Source: Yersinia aldovae ATCC 35236 | Lineage (GTDB): Bacteria > Pseudomonadota > Gammaproteobacteria > Enterobacterales > Enterobacteriaceae | Assembly: GCF_000173735.1 (NCBI RefSeq) | Contig: NZ_ACCB01000001.1 | Location: 1-64,000 of the forward strand | Length of the DNA: 64,000 nucleotides | Direction: 5' to 3' | Shown: positions 57,114 through 64,000 of the stretch, piece by piece | Layout of the letters: each line of letters starts with the position of its first letter | How positions within the stretch are numbered: the first letter of the stretch is position 1 | Position numbers and translations under genes: made by a program | Notes under the pieces: model-generated | What the model was told of the DNA's origin: nothing | Databases searched by the model: none | The model's input: the letters and a program-made list of their open reading frames with translations, nothing else

Positions 57114-57821
57114 GTGAGACAAAATCAGTTCGGACAAACTATCGGTGCGGAATTAGTTGATTGGCCGTCAGCGCAAACACCTAAGCAAGAAATCCCATCC
57201 GGCCATTTTTGCTATCTGACACCGGTTCATGCCGATAAACATGCAAAATCACTCTTTCAGGCTTACCATCTCATTAATGATGCGCGGGACTGGACCTATT
57301 TTTATTGTGAGCGTCCTGAGAATGAAGATGACTTTTACCATTATCTGCAAAAGTTAATTAATGCCAATGATGCTTTCCATTACACCGTGGTTGATTCGCT
57401 ATCGGGTGATGCATTGGGCACTGTAGGGTTGCAGCGTATTGATGAAAAAAACGGCGTAATTGAGATTGGTTCTGTTAATTGGTCGCCACGGTTAAAACGT
57501 CATTCGGCAGGAACAGAAGCCATATATCTGCTATTACATTATGTTTTTGATGAATTAGGCTATCGGCGCTGCGAGTGGAAATGTGATTCGTTAAATGAAC
57601 CGTCTAACTCTGCGGCATCTCGTTTTGGTTTTCAGTACGAAGGGCAATTTCGTCAGGCAATCGTGACGAAAGGGCGCAATAGAGACACCAATTGGTACTC
57701 GATAACTGACAGAGACTGGCCATTAATTAAGCAAGCATTTAATGATTGGTTAGCCGCAGAAAACTTTGATAGCCAGGGCCGGCAAAAAGTACGATTACAG
57801 GATTTAAGAGTTTGTCGCTAA
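57114..57821 (+). CDS. GNAT N-acetyltransferase (RimJ/RimL-like)
   Basis: A 235-residue acetyltransferase. The GNAT core is visible as SLSGDALGTVGLQRID, the strand-4/CoA-binding region around IEIGSVNWSPRLKRHSAGTEAIYLLLHY, and the C-terminal RRCEWKCDSLNEPSNSAASRFGFQYEGQFRQA signature of RimJ/RimL-family enzymes. Substrates range from ribosomal protein N-termini to small amines, and this one is unassigned. It starts with GTG at 57114 after GGGAG. It stands between the hms operon and an unusual spacer before phoH; it is part of the usual Yersinia neighbourhood as far as I recall. Confidence 0.9.
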   Translation: MRQNQFGQTIGAELVDWPSAQTPKQEIPSGHFCYLTPVHADKHAKSLFQAYHLINDARDWTYFYCERPENEDDFYHYLQKLINANDAFHYTVVDSLSGDALGTVGLQRIDEKNGVIEIGSVNWSPRLKRHSAGTEAIYLLLHYVFDELGYRRCEWKCDSLNEPSNSAASRFGFQYEGQFRQAIVTKGRNRDTNWYSITDRDWPLIKQAFNDWLAAENFDSQGRQKVRLQDLRVCR

Positions 57822-58544
57822 TGGTGTGCTGATTTAAATGCATTGATCCTATATTGCTGTTTTATAGATAAATTATTCAGTCTAATTTTTCTAAATAAAG
57901 CTAATAATAGATAAAAAGGTGTAAAGGCGAAATAATTAGCTTAGCTATAGCGCGATCTATAAAACAATTAGAGTAAAAAGTGAGCACATAAAGAAATTAT
58001 ATTTTTTTACATTTTCATCTCGCGAAACTTAAGAGTGTCATTATACTGTAATCATACGGCGGTATTTTTCACACGGTGCATAGCTTAGGCTGATGTTTAT
58101 CACTGCGGGGATCGCTAATGGTAGAGTCCATGATTGGGCTGTTAAGACAAAACAAAGGTTTTACTCAATCGACTCGTTGTTACGAGGGCTTCAACGCCGA
58201 CTCTCAAATTCCAGTATTACCCTCTTTATTGACTTCTACTATATTATTTTCAGTCTTGTCGTTATTCCCCGTATCTGTGTCATGCAATAACTCCCGTTGC
58301 GATATTGTTTTCATCCGACCATCAGGTTGGATGCTGACATTATTCGCATTTTTATCGCTAGTATTGGCTGCAAAGGAAGCCAGAACCTCATCCGTATGTG
58401 AAACATATACCCAAAATAATTCGAGTGCAGCAAGGCGGCAGCCAGTAATTAAAGAGCAGCCAACATATGTAGCTTGAAGTATGGCGGATATAATCGCGCG
58501 GGCTTTCCTGCTGCGATAGTTGAATCAAACTGTAAGGTGCCACT
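57822..58544. other. Intergenic region GNAT-phoH
   Basis: A 723-base spacer, AT-rich in its first half. A 119-codon frame (58118-58477) with one hydrophobic region has no clear ribosome site and reads into a palindromic repeat, so I do not accept it as a gene. ATACGGCGGTAT followed by five Ts near 58058-58070 might be a minor terminator. The repeat at 58406-58493 and the phoH ribosome site AAGGTG complete it. Confidence 0.45.
58406..58493. repeat. Short Yersinia palindromic repeat (YPAL-like)
   Basis: About 88 bases bounded by partly inverted ends: TATACCCAAAATAATTCGAG at the left, and AGCTTGAAGTATGGCGGATA at the right. These resemble, from memory, the ends of the miniature palindromic repeats common in Yersinia; the usual core appears shortened. 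It lies 50-140 bases before phoH and may fold when transcribed. Confidence 0.6.
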
Positions 58545-59333
58545 ATGGGAAGACAGAAAGCAGTGATCAAAGCTCGTCGTGAAGCGAAACGCGTGATTAG
58601 ACGTGATTCACGTAGTCATCGTCAGCGTGAGGAAGAAAACGTGACATCGTTAGTGCAAATGGGCGGTGTTGAATCAATAGGTATGGCGCGGGATAGCCGC
58701 GATACCTCCGTTATTCAGGCACGTACCGAAGCTCAAAGTCATTACTTATCAGCCATAGACAGTAAGCTGCTCATCTTCGCCACCGGTGAAGCGGGGTGTG
58801 GTAAAACCTTTATCAGCGCTGCCAAGGCAGCAGAAGCACTCATTCACAAAGAGGTTGAACGGATTATTGTAACGCGACCGGTGCTACAGGCAGATGAGGA
58901 TCTGGGGTTCTTACCCGGTGATATCTCTGAAAAATTCGCGCCTTACTTCCGCCCGGTGTACGACATTTTGCTGCGCCGGCTCGGTTCCTCGTTCATGCAA
59001 TATTGTCTGCGACCGGAAATCGGTAAAGTGGAAATCGCGCCTTTCGCTTACATGCGCGGGCGTACCTTTGAGAATGCGGTGGTGATCCTCGATGAGGCAC
59101 AAAACGTAACCGCCAGCCAAATGAAAATGTTTCTGACCCGCCTGGGTGAGAATGTTACGGTCATTGTTAATGGCGATATTACCCAATGCGATCTGCCGCG
59201 TGGGGTGAAATCAGGTCTTAGCGATGCATTGGAGCGTTTTGCCGAGGATGAAATGATCGGCATTATTCGCTTCGATAAACAGGACTGTGTGCGCTCTGAG
59301 CTGTGCCAGCGCACCCTAAACGCCTATTCATAA
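58545..59333 (+). CDS. phoH: PhoH-family ATPase
   Basis: A 262-residue P-loop protein, close over its length to the C-terminal part of E. coli PhoH. Walker A is G-E-A-G-C-G-K-T and Walker B V-V-I-L-D-E-A-Q-N; the basic N-terminus (QKAVIKARREAKRVIRRDSRSHRQ) is also shared. PhoH proteins are ATPases with helicase-like folds; the E. coli gene is phosphate-starvation inducible, and the biochemical role is still vague. The E. coli annotation is longer at the N-terminus; this start, after AAGGTG, is the better one here. I found no PhoB box. A convergent terminator separates it from chaA. Confidence 0.93.
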   Translation: MGRQKAVIKARREAKRVIRRDSRSHRQREEENVTSLVQMGGVESIGMARDSRDTSVIQARTEAQSHYLSAIDSKLLIFATGEAGCGKTFISAAKAAEALIHKEVERIIVTRPVLQADEDLGFLPGDISEKFAPYFRPVYDILLRRLGSSFMQYCLRPEIGKVEIAPFAYMRGRTFENAVVILDEAQNVTASQMKMFLTRLGENVTVIVNGDITQCDLPRGVKSGLSDALERFAEDEMIGIIRFDKQDCVRSELCQRTLNAYS

Positions 59334-59360
59334 CTCAAGGTTATGAATGGAGGGCCCCAT

Positions 59361-59396
59361 AAAAAAGGGCAAGCGCGATAAACGCTTGCCCTTTGC
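59361..59396. terminator. Bidirectional terminator between phoH and chaA
   Basis: AGGGCAAGCG (59366-59375) pairs perfectly with CGCTTGCCCT (59383-59392) with a seven-base loop, flanked by an A run on the left and TTTGC on the right. It sits between convergent genes and suits both. Confidence 0.85.
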
Positions 59397-59412
59397 TATT
59401 CATTAATCGTCG

Positions 59413-60522
59413 CTACAACATAATCGTCATCATATACGCGGCAAACAGTGCCAGATGAGCGGTGCCGTTGAGCACGTTGGTTCTGCCGGTAGAGAAGGAG
59501 ATTTGCGACAGAATCAACACGCTGACCATGACCACGATATGCGGTGCTTCGAGGCCGAAATTAAGCTCCTGCCCGGTCAATACCGCTATTAATGTAACCG
59601 CAGGAACCGTCAGGGAAATCGTTGCCAGCACTGAGCCAAAGAACAGGTTCATTGCGCGCTGTACCTGATTAGCCAAGACCGCTTTTAATGCGCCCAAGCC
59701 TTCCGGTGACAAGATGAGCAAGGCAATCAGGAAGCCGGTGAATTTAGCGGGCGCATTGAGTTCAGTCAGTAGCGATTCCAGTGGGTTGGCATCAAATTTG
59801 GTGACGGCAATAACGGCCACCAGATGTATCAACAGCCAGAAGGTATGCCACAAGCTGCTGTGCGACGAGGGTTTACCGTGATGCGGATCGCTTGGGTCAT
59901 CACCTTCATCTTCATGTTCGTAGACAAACAGGCTTTGGTGCGTTTTAGTTTGAATTAGCAGGAAAACACCGTACATGGCAGCGGAAATGGCGGCAACCAC
60001 CAACGATTGTGTGACGGTAAAATTACCGCCCGGCAGGGTGCTCGGTAAGACCAAGACAATGATAACCAATGGGAAGATAGCCATCAGGTACTGTTTGATC
60101 CCCACCAGATTAACGTGTTGGGTGGCAAATTTGCGCCCACCCAGCAACAGTGAAACCCCGACCAGGCCGCCGATAACAATCATAATGATGGAATAGAGCG
60201 TATCACGCATCAACGCGGGGGCAGCATCGCCTGTCGCCATCATTGCCGAGATCAAACTGACCTCAAGCACCACCACTGACAAGCTGAGGATCAAGGAACC
60301 ATAAGGTTCACCCAAACGGTGCGCCAGTACATCGGCATGGCGAACCACGCTGAAAGCACTGCTCAGGATACCGACCAGGGCAATCAGGTTAATAACGATG
60401 ACGGCAGAAAAATTGCTGGTATCACCCCAGATATTAAGGATAACCAGCGCAATAATTGGCAGGATAAGGGAGTATTCGTGGTGGCGTGATTTAGATCGGC
60501 CAGGATCATGTTGCGACTTCAT
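59413..60522 (-). CDS. chaA: Na+(K+,Ca2+)/H+ antiporter ChaA
   Basis: A 369-residue CaCA-family antiporter (E. coli ChaA 366). About 11 membrane segments; the first half has HRLGEPYGSLILSLSVVVLEVSLI with the conserved glutamate of the alpha-1 repeat and the second has L-S-P-E-G-L-G-A-L (alpha-2). A cytosolic loop rich in Asp, Glu and His (EHEDEGDDPSDPHHGKPSSH) matches the acidic loop of ChaA. It exchanges cytoplasmic Na+, K+ or Ca2+ for protons at alkaline pH. It is monocistronic, converging on phoH. Confidence 0.94.
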   Translation of the reverse strand: MKSQHDPGRSKSRHHEYSLILPIIALVILNIWGDTSNFSAVIVINLIALVGILSSAFSVVRHADVLAHRLGEPYGSLILSLSVVVLEVSLISAMMATGDAAPALMRDTLYSIIMIVIGGLVGVSLLLGGRKFATQHVNLVGIKQYLMAIFPLVIIVLVLPSTLPGGNFTVTQSLVVAAISAAMYGVFLLIQTKTHQSLFVYEHEDEGDDPSDPHHGKPSSHSSLWHTFWLLIHLVAVIAVTKFDANPLESLLTELNAPAKFTGFLIALLILSPEGLGALKAVLANQVQRAMNLFFGSVLATISLTVPAVTLIAVLTGQELNFGLEAPHIVVMVSVLILSQISFSTGRTNVLNGTAHLALFAAYMMTIML

Positions 60523-60743
60523 TTTGAGAATGCTCCTAATAACTTTACTGTATTAAACAGGCATTAGACCCATTTAATGATAATTAAGCGCCATATTGCA
60601 GGCAATATAGTTATAAGACTAACAAATAACAGGGAATTGTCGCAGGAAATTTACAAGCTTTTAACTGCGATGAAGGCGGGGGAAAGCGAATAACATGGGC
60701 ATCACAAGATTATGCCCATTGATTTTATAGGTATTAATACATT

Positions 60744-61580
60744 CTAGCTATCAATGTTGTCCATAACTTCATGGCGTTTCTGATGATAAATTTCTTCTGT
60801 CATCCCCTCACGCCAATAGGGTATCGCATAGAGTTGCTGGCGCTGACAGCCTTTTTCACGACGCAGATAGCGGCGCAGTTGTACCACCATTTTGTCTTCG
60901 CCTGCCAACCAGAAAGCGGCCTTATCCATTGGCAAATCCAGAGTACAGAATTGGTTAACCACATCGATTGTCTTCTCGGTTCCGCCAATCACCCAGCTTA
61001 ATGCCATACCGACAGGTTTTATCAGGTCTAGCACATCCTGCGGGCTATCCACACGAATGATGGTATGACCCTGCGCGTCAGTAGGCAGTGTTTCCAGCAG
61101 GGCGGCAATGGCTGGGAGTGAAGAGGGATCTCCTACCAGATAGCTATAGGCGGCACAGGGCAACAGGGTATCCGGCCCACCGGGGTTCGTTATCCCTATC
61201 CAATCTCCTGCTTTAGCATGACGGGCAAAATCTACCGCCGGGCCACGGCTTTCATGCATTACAAACTCAATATCTATTTCTAACTGTTGCGGGCGGGCGG
61301 CTCGAACGCTATAGGTGCGCACAATTGGGCGAATATCAGCCGCGGGCCAGATTGGGCCTTTTTCGCCAGGTACCGGTAACTCAGGTTGTGTCTGATGGGC
61401 TAAGGGTAAGAAAATTTTCAGATGAGCGCCGGCACAATCTGCCGGGTAATCATGCAATGTCGGGCTATGAAATGTGATGCGGCGCAAATGTAGTGAGGTG
61501 TCTTCGATCCTTTTTACCTGAACCAGACGCGGGGGCGTTGGGCGGTGTAGGGGTTTTGCTGCGGTGGATTCCAAAGTCAC
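60744..61580 (-). CDS. Siderophore-interacting protein (ViuB/YqjH-like FAD ferric reductase)
   Basis: A 278-residue NAD(P)H:ferric-siderophore oxidoreductase. It has the FAD-binding R-T-Y-S-V-R (about residues 89-94), then W-I-G-I-T-N-P-G-G, and a C-terminal SIP domain with W-L-A-G-E-D-K-M-V-V and Y-W-R-E-G-M-T-E-E that closes the NADP site. It reduces Fe(III) from imported siderophores in the cytoplasm. A Fur-like site at 61675-61693 is about 95-113 bases upstream of its start, so expression should rise when iron is short. A same-strand MFS gene lies upstream of that site. Confidence 0.92.
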   Translation of the reverse strand: MTLESTAAKPLHRPTPPRLVQVKRIEDTSLHLRRITFHSPTLHDYPADCAGAHLKIFLPLAHQTQPELPVPGEKGPIWPAADIRPIVRTYSVRAARPQQLEIDIEFVMHESRGPAVDFARHAKAGDWIGITNPGGPDTLLPCAAYSYLVGDPSSLPAIAALLETLPTDAQGHTIIRVDSPQDVLDLIKPVGMALSWVIGGTEKTIDVVNQFCTLDLPMDKAAFWLAGEDKMVVQLRRYLRREKGCQRQQLYAIPYWREGMTEEIYHQKRHEVMDNIDS

Positions 61581-61674
61581 AGTTTATCCTTCTTATCTTA
61601 TTGGTGTTCTATTTCTTGGCCGTTAGCCAGCATAGGCATGGCTTATAGAGCGCTAAACTATACCACCAACTAAT

Positions 61675-61693
61675 GTTAATGATAATTATTTGC
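61675..61693. promoter_or_regulatory. Fur-like box upstream of siderophore-interacting protein gene
   Basis: GTTAATGATAATTATTTGC matches the 19-base Fur consensus GATAATGATAATCATTATC at 15 positions. It lies upstream of the siderophore-interacting protein gene (minus strand) and downstream of the MFS gene, so the former is the target. Confidence 0.7.
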
Positions 61694-61765
61694 ATAAGAT
61701 AAGTGTGAAGGAAACGGCAGGGTATCGTTGCCCCGCAGGTGTGCAGGGCAAAATGTGTCAACGGG

Positions 61766-62932
61766 TTAGCTGATAGATTGCACTACTGCGGTTCGCCGAA
61801 AATGCATACTTAAACGTAGCATGGTGACTAACGCTATCGCCATGACCACCATCGCGGCAAGCGGTAGCTGTTCCAATCGCACGCCAAATGCCAGTAATGA
61901 GCCGCCAAGCCAGGCACCTAATGCATTGCCTAAATTAAACGCACTTTGGTTAAAGGTGGATGCCAGATTGGGGGCATTTCGGGCCTGATCGACGACTAAC
62001 AGTTGTAACATTGGGCAAAGGGCAAAAGCCACAATACTCCAGATAAACAAGGTCAGCACTGCCGGTAAGTAAAAACCAATGGTGTAATGCAATGCCAGTA
62101 GAATACCTATCAAAATGGCTATCAGGCGAGTCATTGAGCCGACCAAGTTTTTATCACCCAAGCGGCCACCCAGTACACTGCCGATTGACAAACCGACGCC
62201 GAGAATTAATAAAACCACAGTCACCCCATGTTCAGAAACCTGCGTCACATCGCGCAGTAAGGGGGCAATATAGGTAAATACAGTAAACAGACTGGTATTG
62301 GTTAACACAGATAGCAGCAGAGCCGTTTGTACTTTCTTTTGCATCAGGGTTTTAAATTCTAATTTCGGGCTAATTCGCTTCATTGGAATATTATTCGGCA
62401 GCCAGGCAACCACGGCAATAATTGCCACAATCCCAATCGCACTAACGCCCCAGAAAGCGGCACGCCAACCGAAAGCCTGCCCGATAGCGGTACCTAGCGG
62501 AACACCGAGCACATTAGCCAGTGTCACCCCCATAAAGACCAGAGCGATGGCTCGTGCCCGGCGATTGGGTTGCACCAGGTCGGTTGCGACCACCGATGCC
62601 AGGCCGAAGAAGGTGCCATGACACAGGGCCGCAATAATGCGTGCCATCATTAACAGATTATAGGTTTCAGCCAGTGCACACAGGATATTGCCGAGAATAA
62701 ACAGCACGATTAAACCCAACAGCGTGGATTTTCGTGGAATACGGGCCGTGGCAATCGCTAAAAGGGGGGCTCCGATAACCACGCCCATCGCGTAAACTGA
62801 AACCAACATGCCGGTTTTGGGAATGCTGACACTCAGGTCACTGGCGACTTCCGGTAACAACCCCATAATTACAAATTCGCTGGTACCAATACCAAAAGTA
62901 GCAATGGTTAGCGCGATTATTGCCAATGGCAT
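61766..62932 (-). CDS. MFS efflux transporter (AraJ/YdhP-type, DHA1)
   Basis: A 388-residue, 12-helix major facilitator. The signature F-G-I-G-T-S-E-F-V-I-M-G-L-L-P in helix 1 and the loop S-V-Y-A-M-G-V-V-I-G-A-P in helix 2 define the AraJ/SotB/YdhP exporter branch; the ALVFMGVTLANVLGVPLGT motif C marks an exporter. It probably exports sugars, drugs or metabolites with proton exchange; substrate unknown. It is on the same strand as the siderophore-interacting protein but separated by 185 bases with a Fur-like site, so probably not in its operon. Confidence 0.9.
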   Translation of the reverse strand: MPLAIIALTIATFGIGTSEFVIMGLLPEVASDLSVSIPKTGMLVSVYAMGVVIGAPLLAIATARIPRKSTLLGLIVLFILGNILCALAETYNLLMMARIIAALCHGTFFGLASVVATDLVQPNRRARAIALVFMGVTLANVLGVPLGTAIGQAFGWRAAFWGVSAIGIVAIIAVVAWLPNNIPMKRISPKLEFKTLMQKKVQTALLLSVLTNTSLFTVFTYIAPLLRDVTQVSEHGVTVVLLILGVGLSIGSVLGGRLGDKNLVGSMTRLIAILIGILLALHYTIGFYLPAVLTLFIWSIVAFALCPMLQLLVVDQARNAPNLASTFNQSAFNLGNALGAWLGGSLLAFGVRLEQLPLAAMVVMAIALVTMLRLSMHFRRTAVVQSIS

Positions 62933-63450
62933 GAATCACTCCTGAAGAGACGGCAAACGGCAAGCTCAACTTCTTCTCTGACATGAATATGCAGGAGATA
63001 AAGTTTATGCAGATAAATTAATGTGAGCGATCTTATCACCGCTTAAAATGTGCGTCTAACGGCAAAGTGCTCTATTAAGAAGTATTTAAATACCGCTAAT
63101 TTCAGTTGTAACGCATCAATCGGTTAGAACCAATAATGTATGGGTTTTAGTTATCTGATTGAAATGTATACTTTAATTTCTATTTTCTGCCTGATATATT
63201 CCCAGCGGCTTAACATTATTCGGGCATCAGCCCGCTGCAATGACAATCTGACTGAGGCCACGAATACATTATTCATCTTGCAGGCCGGTGTCAGTCGATA
63301 TATCCGTGAATGAGAAGAAGACATGAGTAAAGAATTATTGATTATCGCCGCACGTATGCTGAATGATTTCAGCTAAATTTACCGTCTGGTGAATATGTCT
63401 TATGAAGCAGAACGTGATAAATGGCTTGTTTTGCAATTTGCCACGAGTAA
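62933..63450. other. Intergenic region between MFS gene and narX
   Basis: A 518-base spacer. The only short frame with a plausible start is at 63323 (plus strand): 17 codons, MSKELLIIAARMLNDFS, then TAA at 63374-63376, after which the same frame stays open for about 45 more codons. It has a weak AGAAGAAG ribosome-like sequence. It might be a decayed small gene or leader; I do not annotate it. No narL gene occurs here. Confidence 0.45.
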
Positions 63451-64000
63451 TCAGTCGAGGTCATCGTTATCTGGGGTAAATTGCACCCGGACTTCAGTGC
63501 CCCCATTTTCCCGCTGACGAATATCACAGTGCCCATGCAAACTGTTGGCGCGATCCTGCATAATTATCAAACCGTAATGATTAGGCCGCTCGCTGGCCTG
63601 ACCAATCCCGCAGCCATTATCGCGAATCGACATCACCACATCGCCTTGGATGCGGGTCACTTCGACCCGCGCTTCGCTGGCATGTGCATGTTTGTAGATA
63701 TTATTCAGCGCTTCACGGGCAATATTGACCATGTGGATAGCTTGATGGTCTGGTACCCCATCGGAGGGGAGGCTAAAACTGAGTTCAATTTTTAGCGCGG
63801 CCCGCTCACTGAATTCATTCACCAATTTTTGTAGCGCGGCTTGAAGTGTTGCCTCATTAAGTTTTAGGCGGAAAGTGGTGAGTAATTCACGTAACTGGCG
63901 GTAGGCAACGTTTAATTCATCCCGCATTTGCTGCATCAGTAGCTTACTTGCTTCCGGTAAATCTGGCGTCTGCATCTGTAGGCAGCTAATTTGTATTTTC
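63451..64000 (-). CDS. narX: Nitrate/nitrite sensor kinase NarX, C-terminal part (runs off window)
   Basis: Only the last 183 codons are in the window; the frame stays open to base 64000, so the start lies beyond it. The sequence corresponds to the cytoplasmic end of NarX: the dimerisation/phosphotransfer region with RELLTTFRLKL, then the HATPase with A-R-E-A-L-N-N-I-Y-K-H-A-H-A-S-E, D-N-G-C-G-I and G-L-I-I-M-Q-D-R-A-N-S-L. It closely follows E. coli NarX, including the LRELLTTFRL block and the Gly-Gly-Thr-Glu-Val ending. NarX senses nitrate and nitrite and phosphorylates NarL. No narL follows the stop codon, as it does in E. coli, so the partner must be elsewhere (NarP or a distant NarL). 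Confidence 0.88.
   Translation of the reverse strand, partial: KIQISCLQMQTPDLPEASKLLMQQMRDELNVAYRQLRELLTTFRLKLNEATLQAALQKLVNEFSERAALKIELSFSLPSDGVPDHQAIHMVNIAREALNNIYKHAHASEARVEVTRIQGDVVMSIRDNGCGIGQASERPNHYGLIIMQDRANSLHGHCDIRQRENGGTEVRVQFTPDNDDLD

Noticed and set aside
58118-58477. 119-codon frame with a hydrophobic segment
   Set aside because: Runs into the YPAL-like repeat, weak start, no family recognised.
63323-63376. 17-codon frame MSKELLIIAARMLNDFS, open again after its stop
   Set aside because: Could be chance; ribosome site weak and no family recognised.

Overview
This window is a chromosomal segment of an enterobacterium, almost certainly a Yersinia. The complete four-gene hmsHFRS operon (biofilm poly-N-acetylglucosamine), with start positions giving the usual Hms protein lengths, is the strongest marker. 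A Yersinia-type short palindromic repeat lies upstream of phoH. Close matches to enterobacterial AnsP, DcuS/DcuR, PhoH, ChaA, YbjI, TehB and NarX agree. I saw no rRNA, tRNA, CRISPR array, phage or insertion sequence. The assignment rests on remembered family sequences, not on a search.

Layout. 0-3.6 kb: two alpha/beta hydrolases facing an aromatic-acid-type MFS transporter that is frameshifted, then about 0.9 kb of degenerate DNA. 4.5-26.7 kb: a co-directional block of 14 genes that I read as one polysaccharide system. It holds an OpgC-like acyltransferase, an alpha-glucan phosphorylase, a putative outer-membrane barrel, a cellulose-synthase-like GT2, a sugar nucleotidyltransferase, three tandem DUF3131 proteins and a secreted GH2 glycosidase. 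These are interleaved with a partner-switching module (response regulator-PP2C, STAS antagonist, RsbW-type kinase) and followed by a CHASE/PAS hybrid histidine kinase and a REC-GGEEF diguanylate cyclase. This is the best candidate for an undescribed system. 26.8-37.6 kb: housekeeping metabolism and transport (YbjI, a VOC protein, AnsP, a glycosyltransferase-like orphan, DcuSR, glutaminase, a 14-TM MFS pump).

37.8-45.9 kb: a FetM/FetP-type iron uptake operon (FTR1 permease, P19 protein, DUF2318 protein, two FtsX-type permeases, ATPase, thioredoxin, cytochrome c). A perfect FNR box lies upstream and a strong terminator hairpin follows fetP. 46.0-49.9 kb: tehB behind an NsrR-like operator, a LysR regulator, an AlaX editing protein and an M24 peptidase. 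50.0-56.9 kb: hmsHFRS with an RcsAB-like box upstream. 57.1-64 kb: a GNAT acetyltransferase, phoH, chaA, a siderophore-interacting protein with a Fur-like box, an AraJ-type MFS transporter and the 3' end of narX, with no narL beside it.

Six genes in the window carry a total of seven single-base frameshifts. All seven fall in or beside A or G homopolymers, and five are one G too few in a short G run of a plus-strand gene. Correcting them restores full-length proteins whose ends fit their neighbours. I treat the affected genes as frameshifted as written, but sequencing error is at least as likely as real decay.
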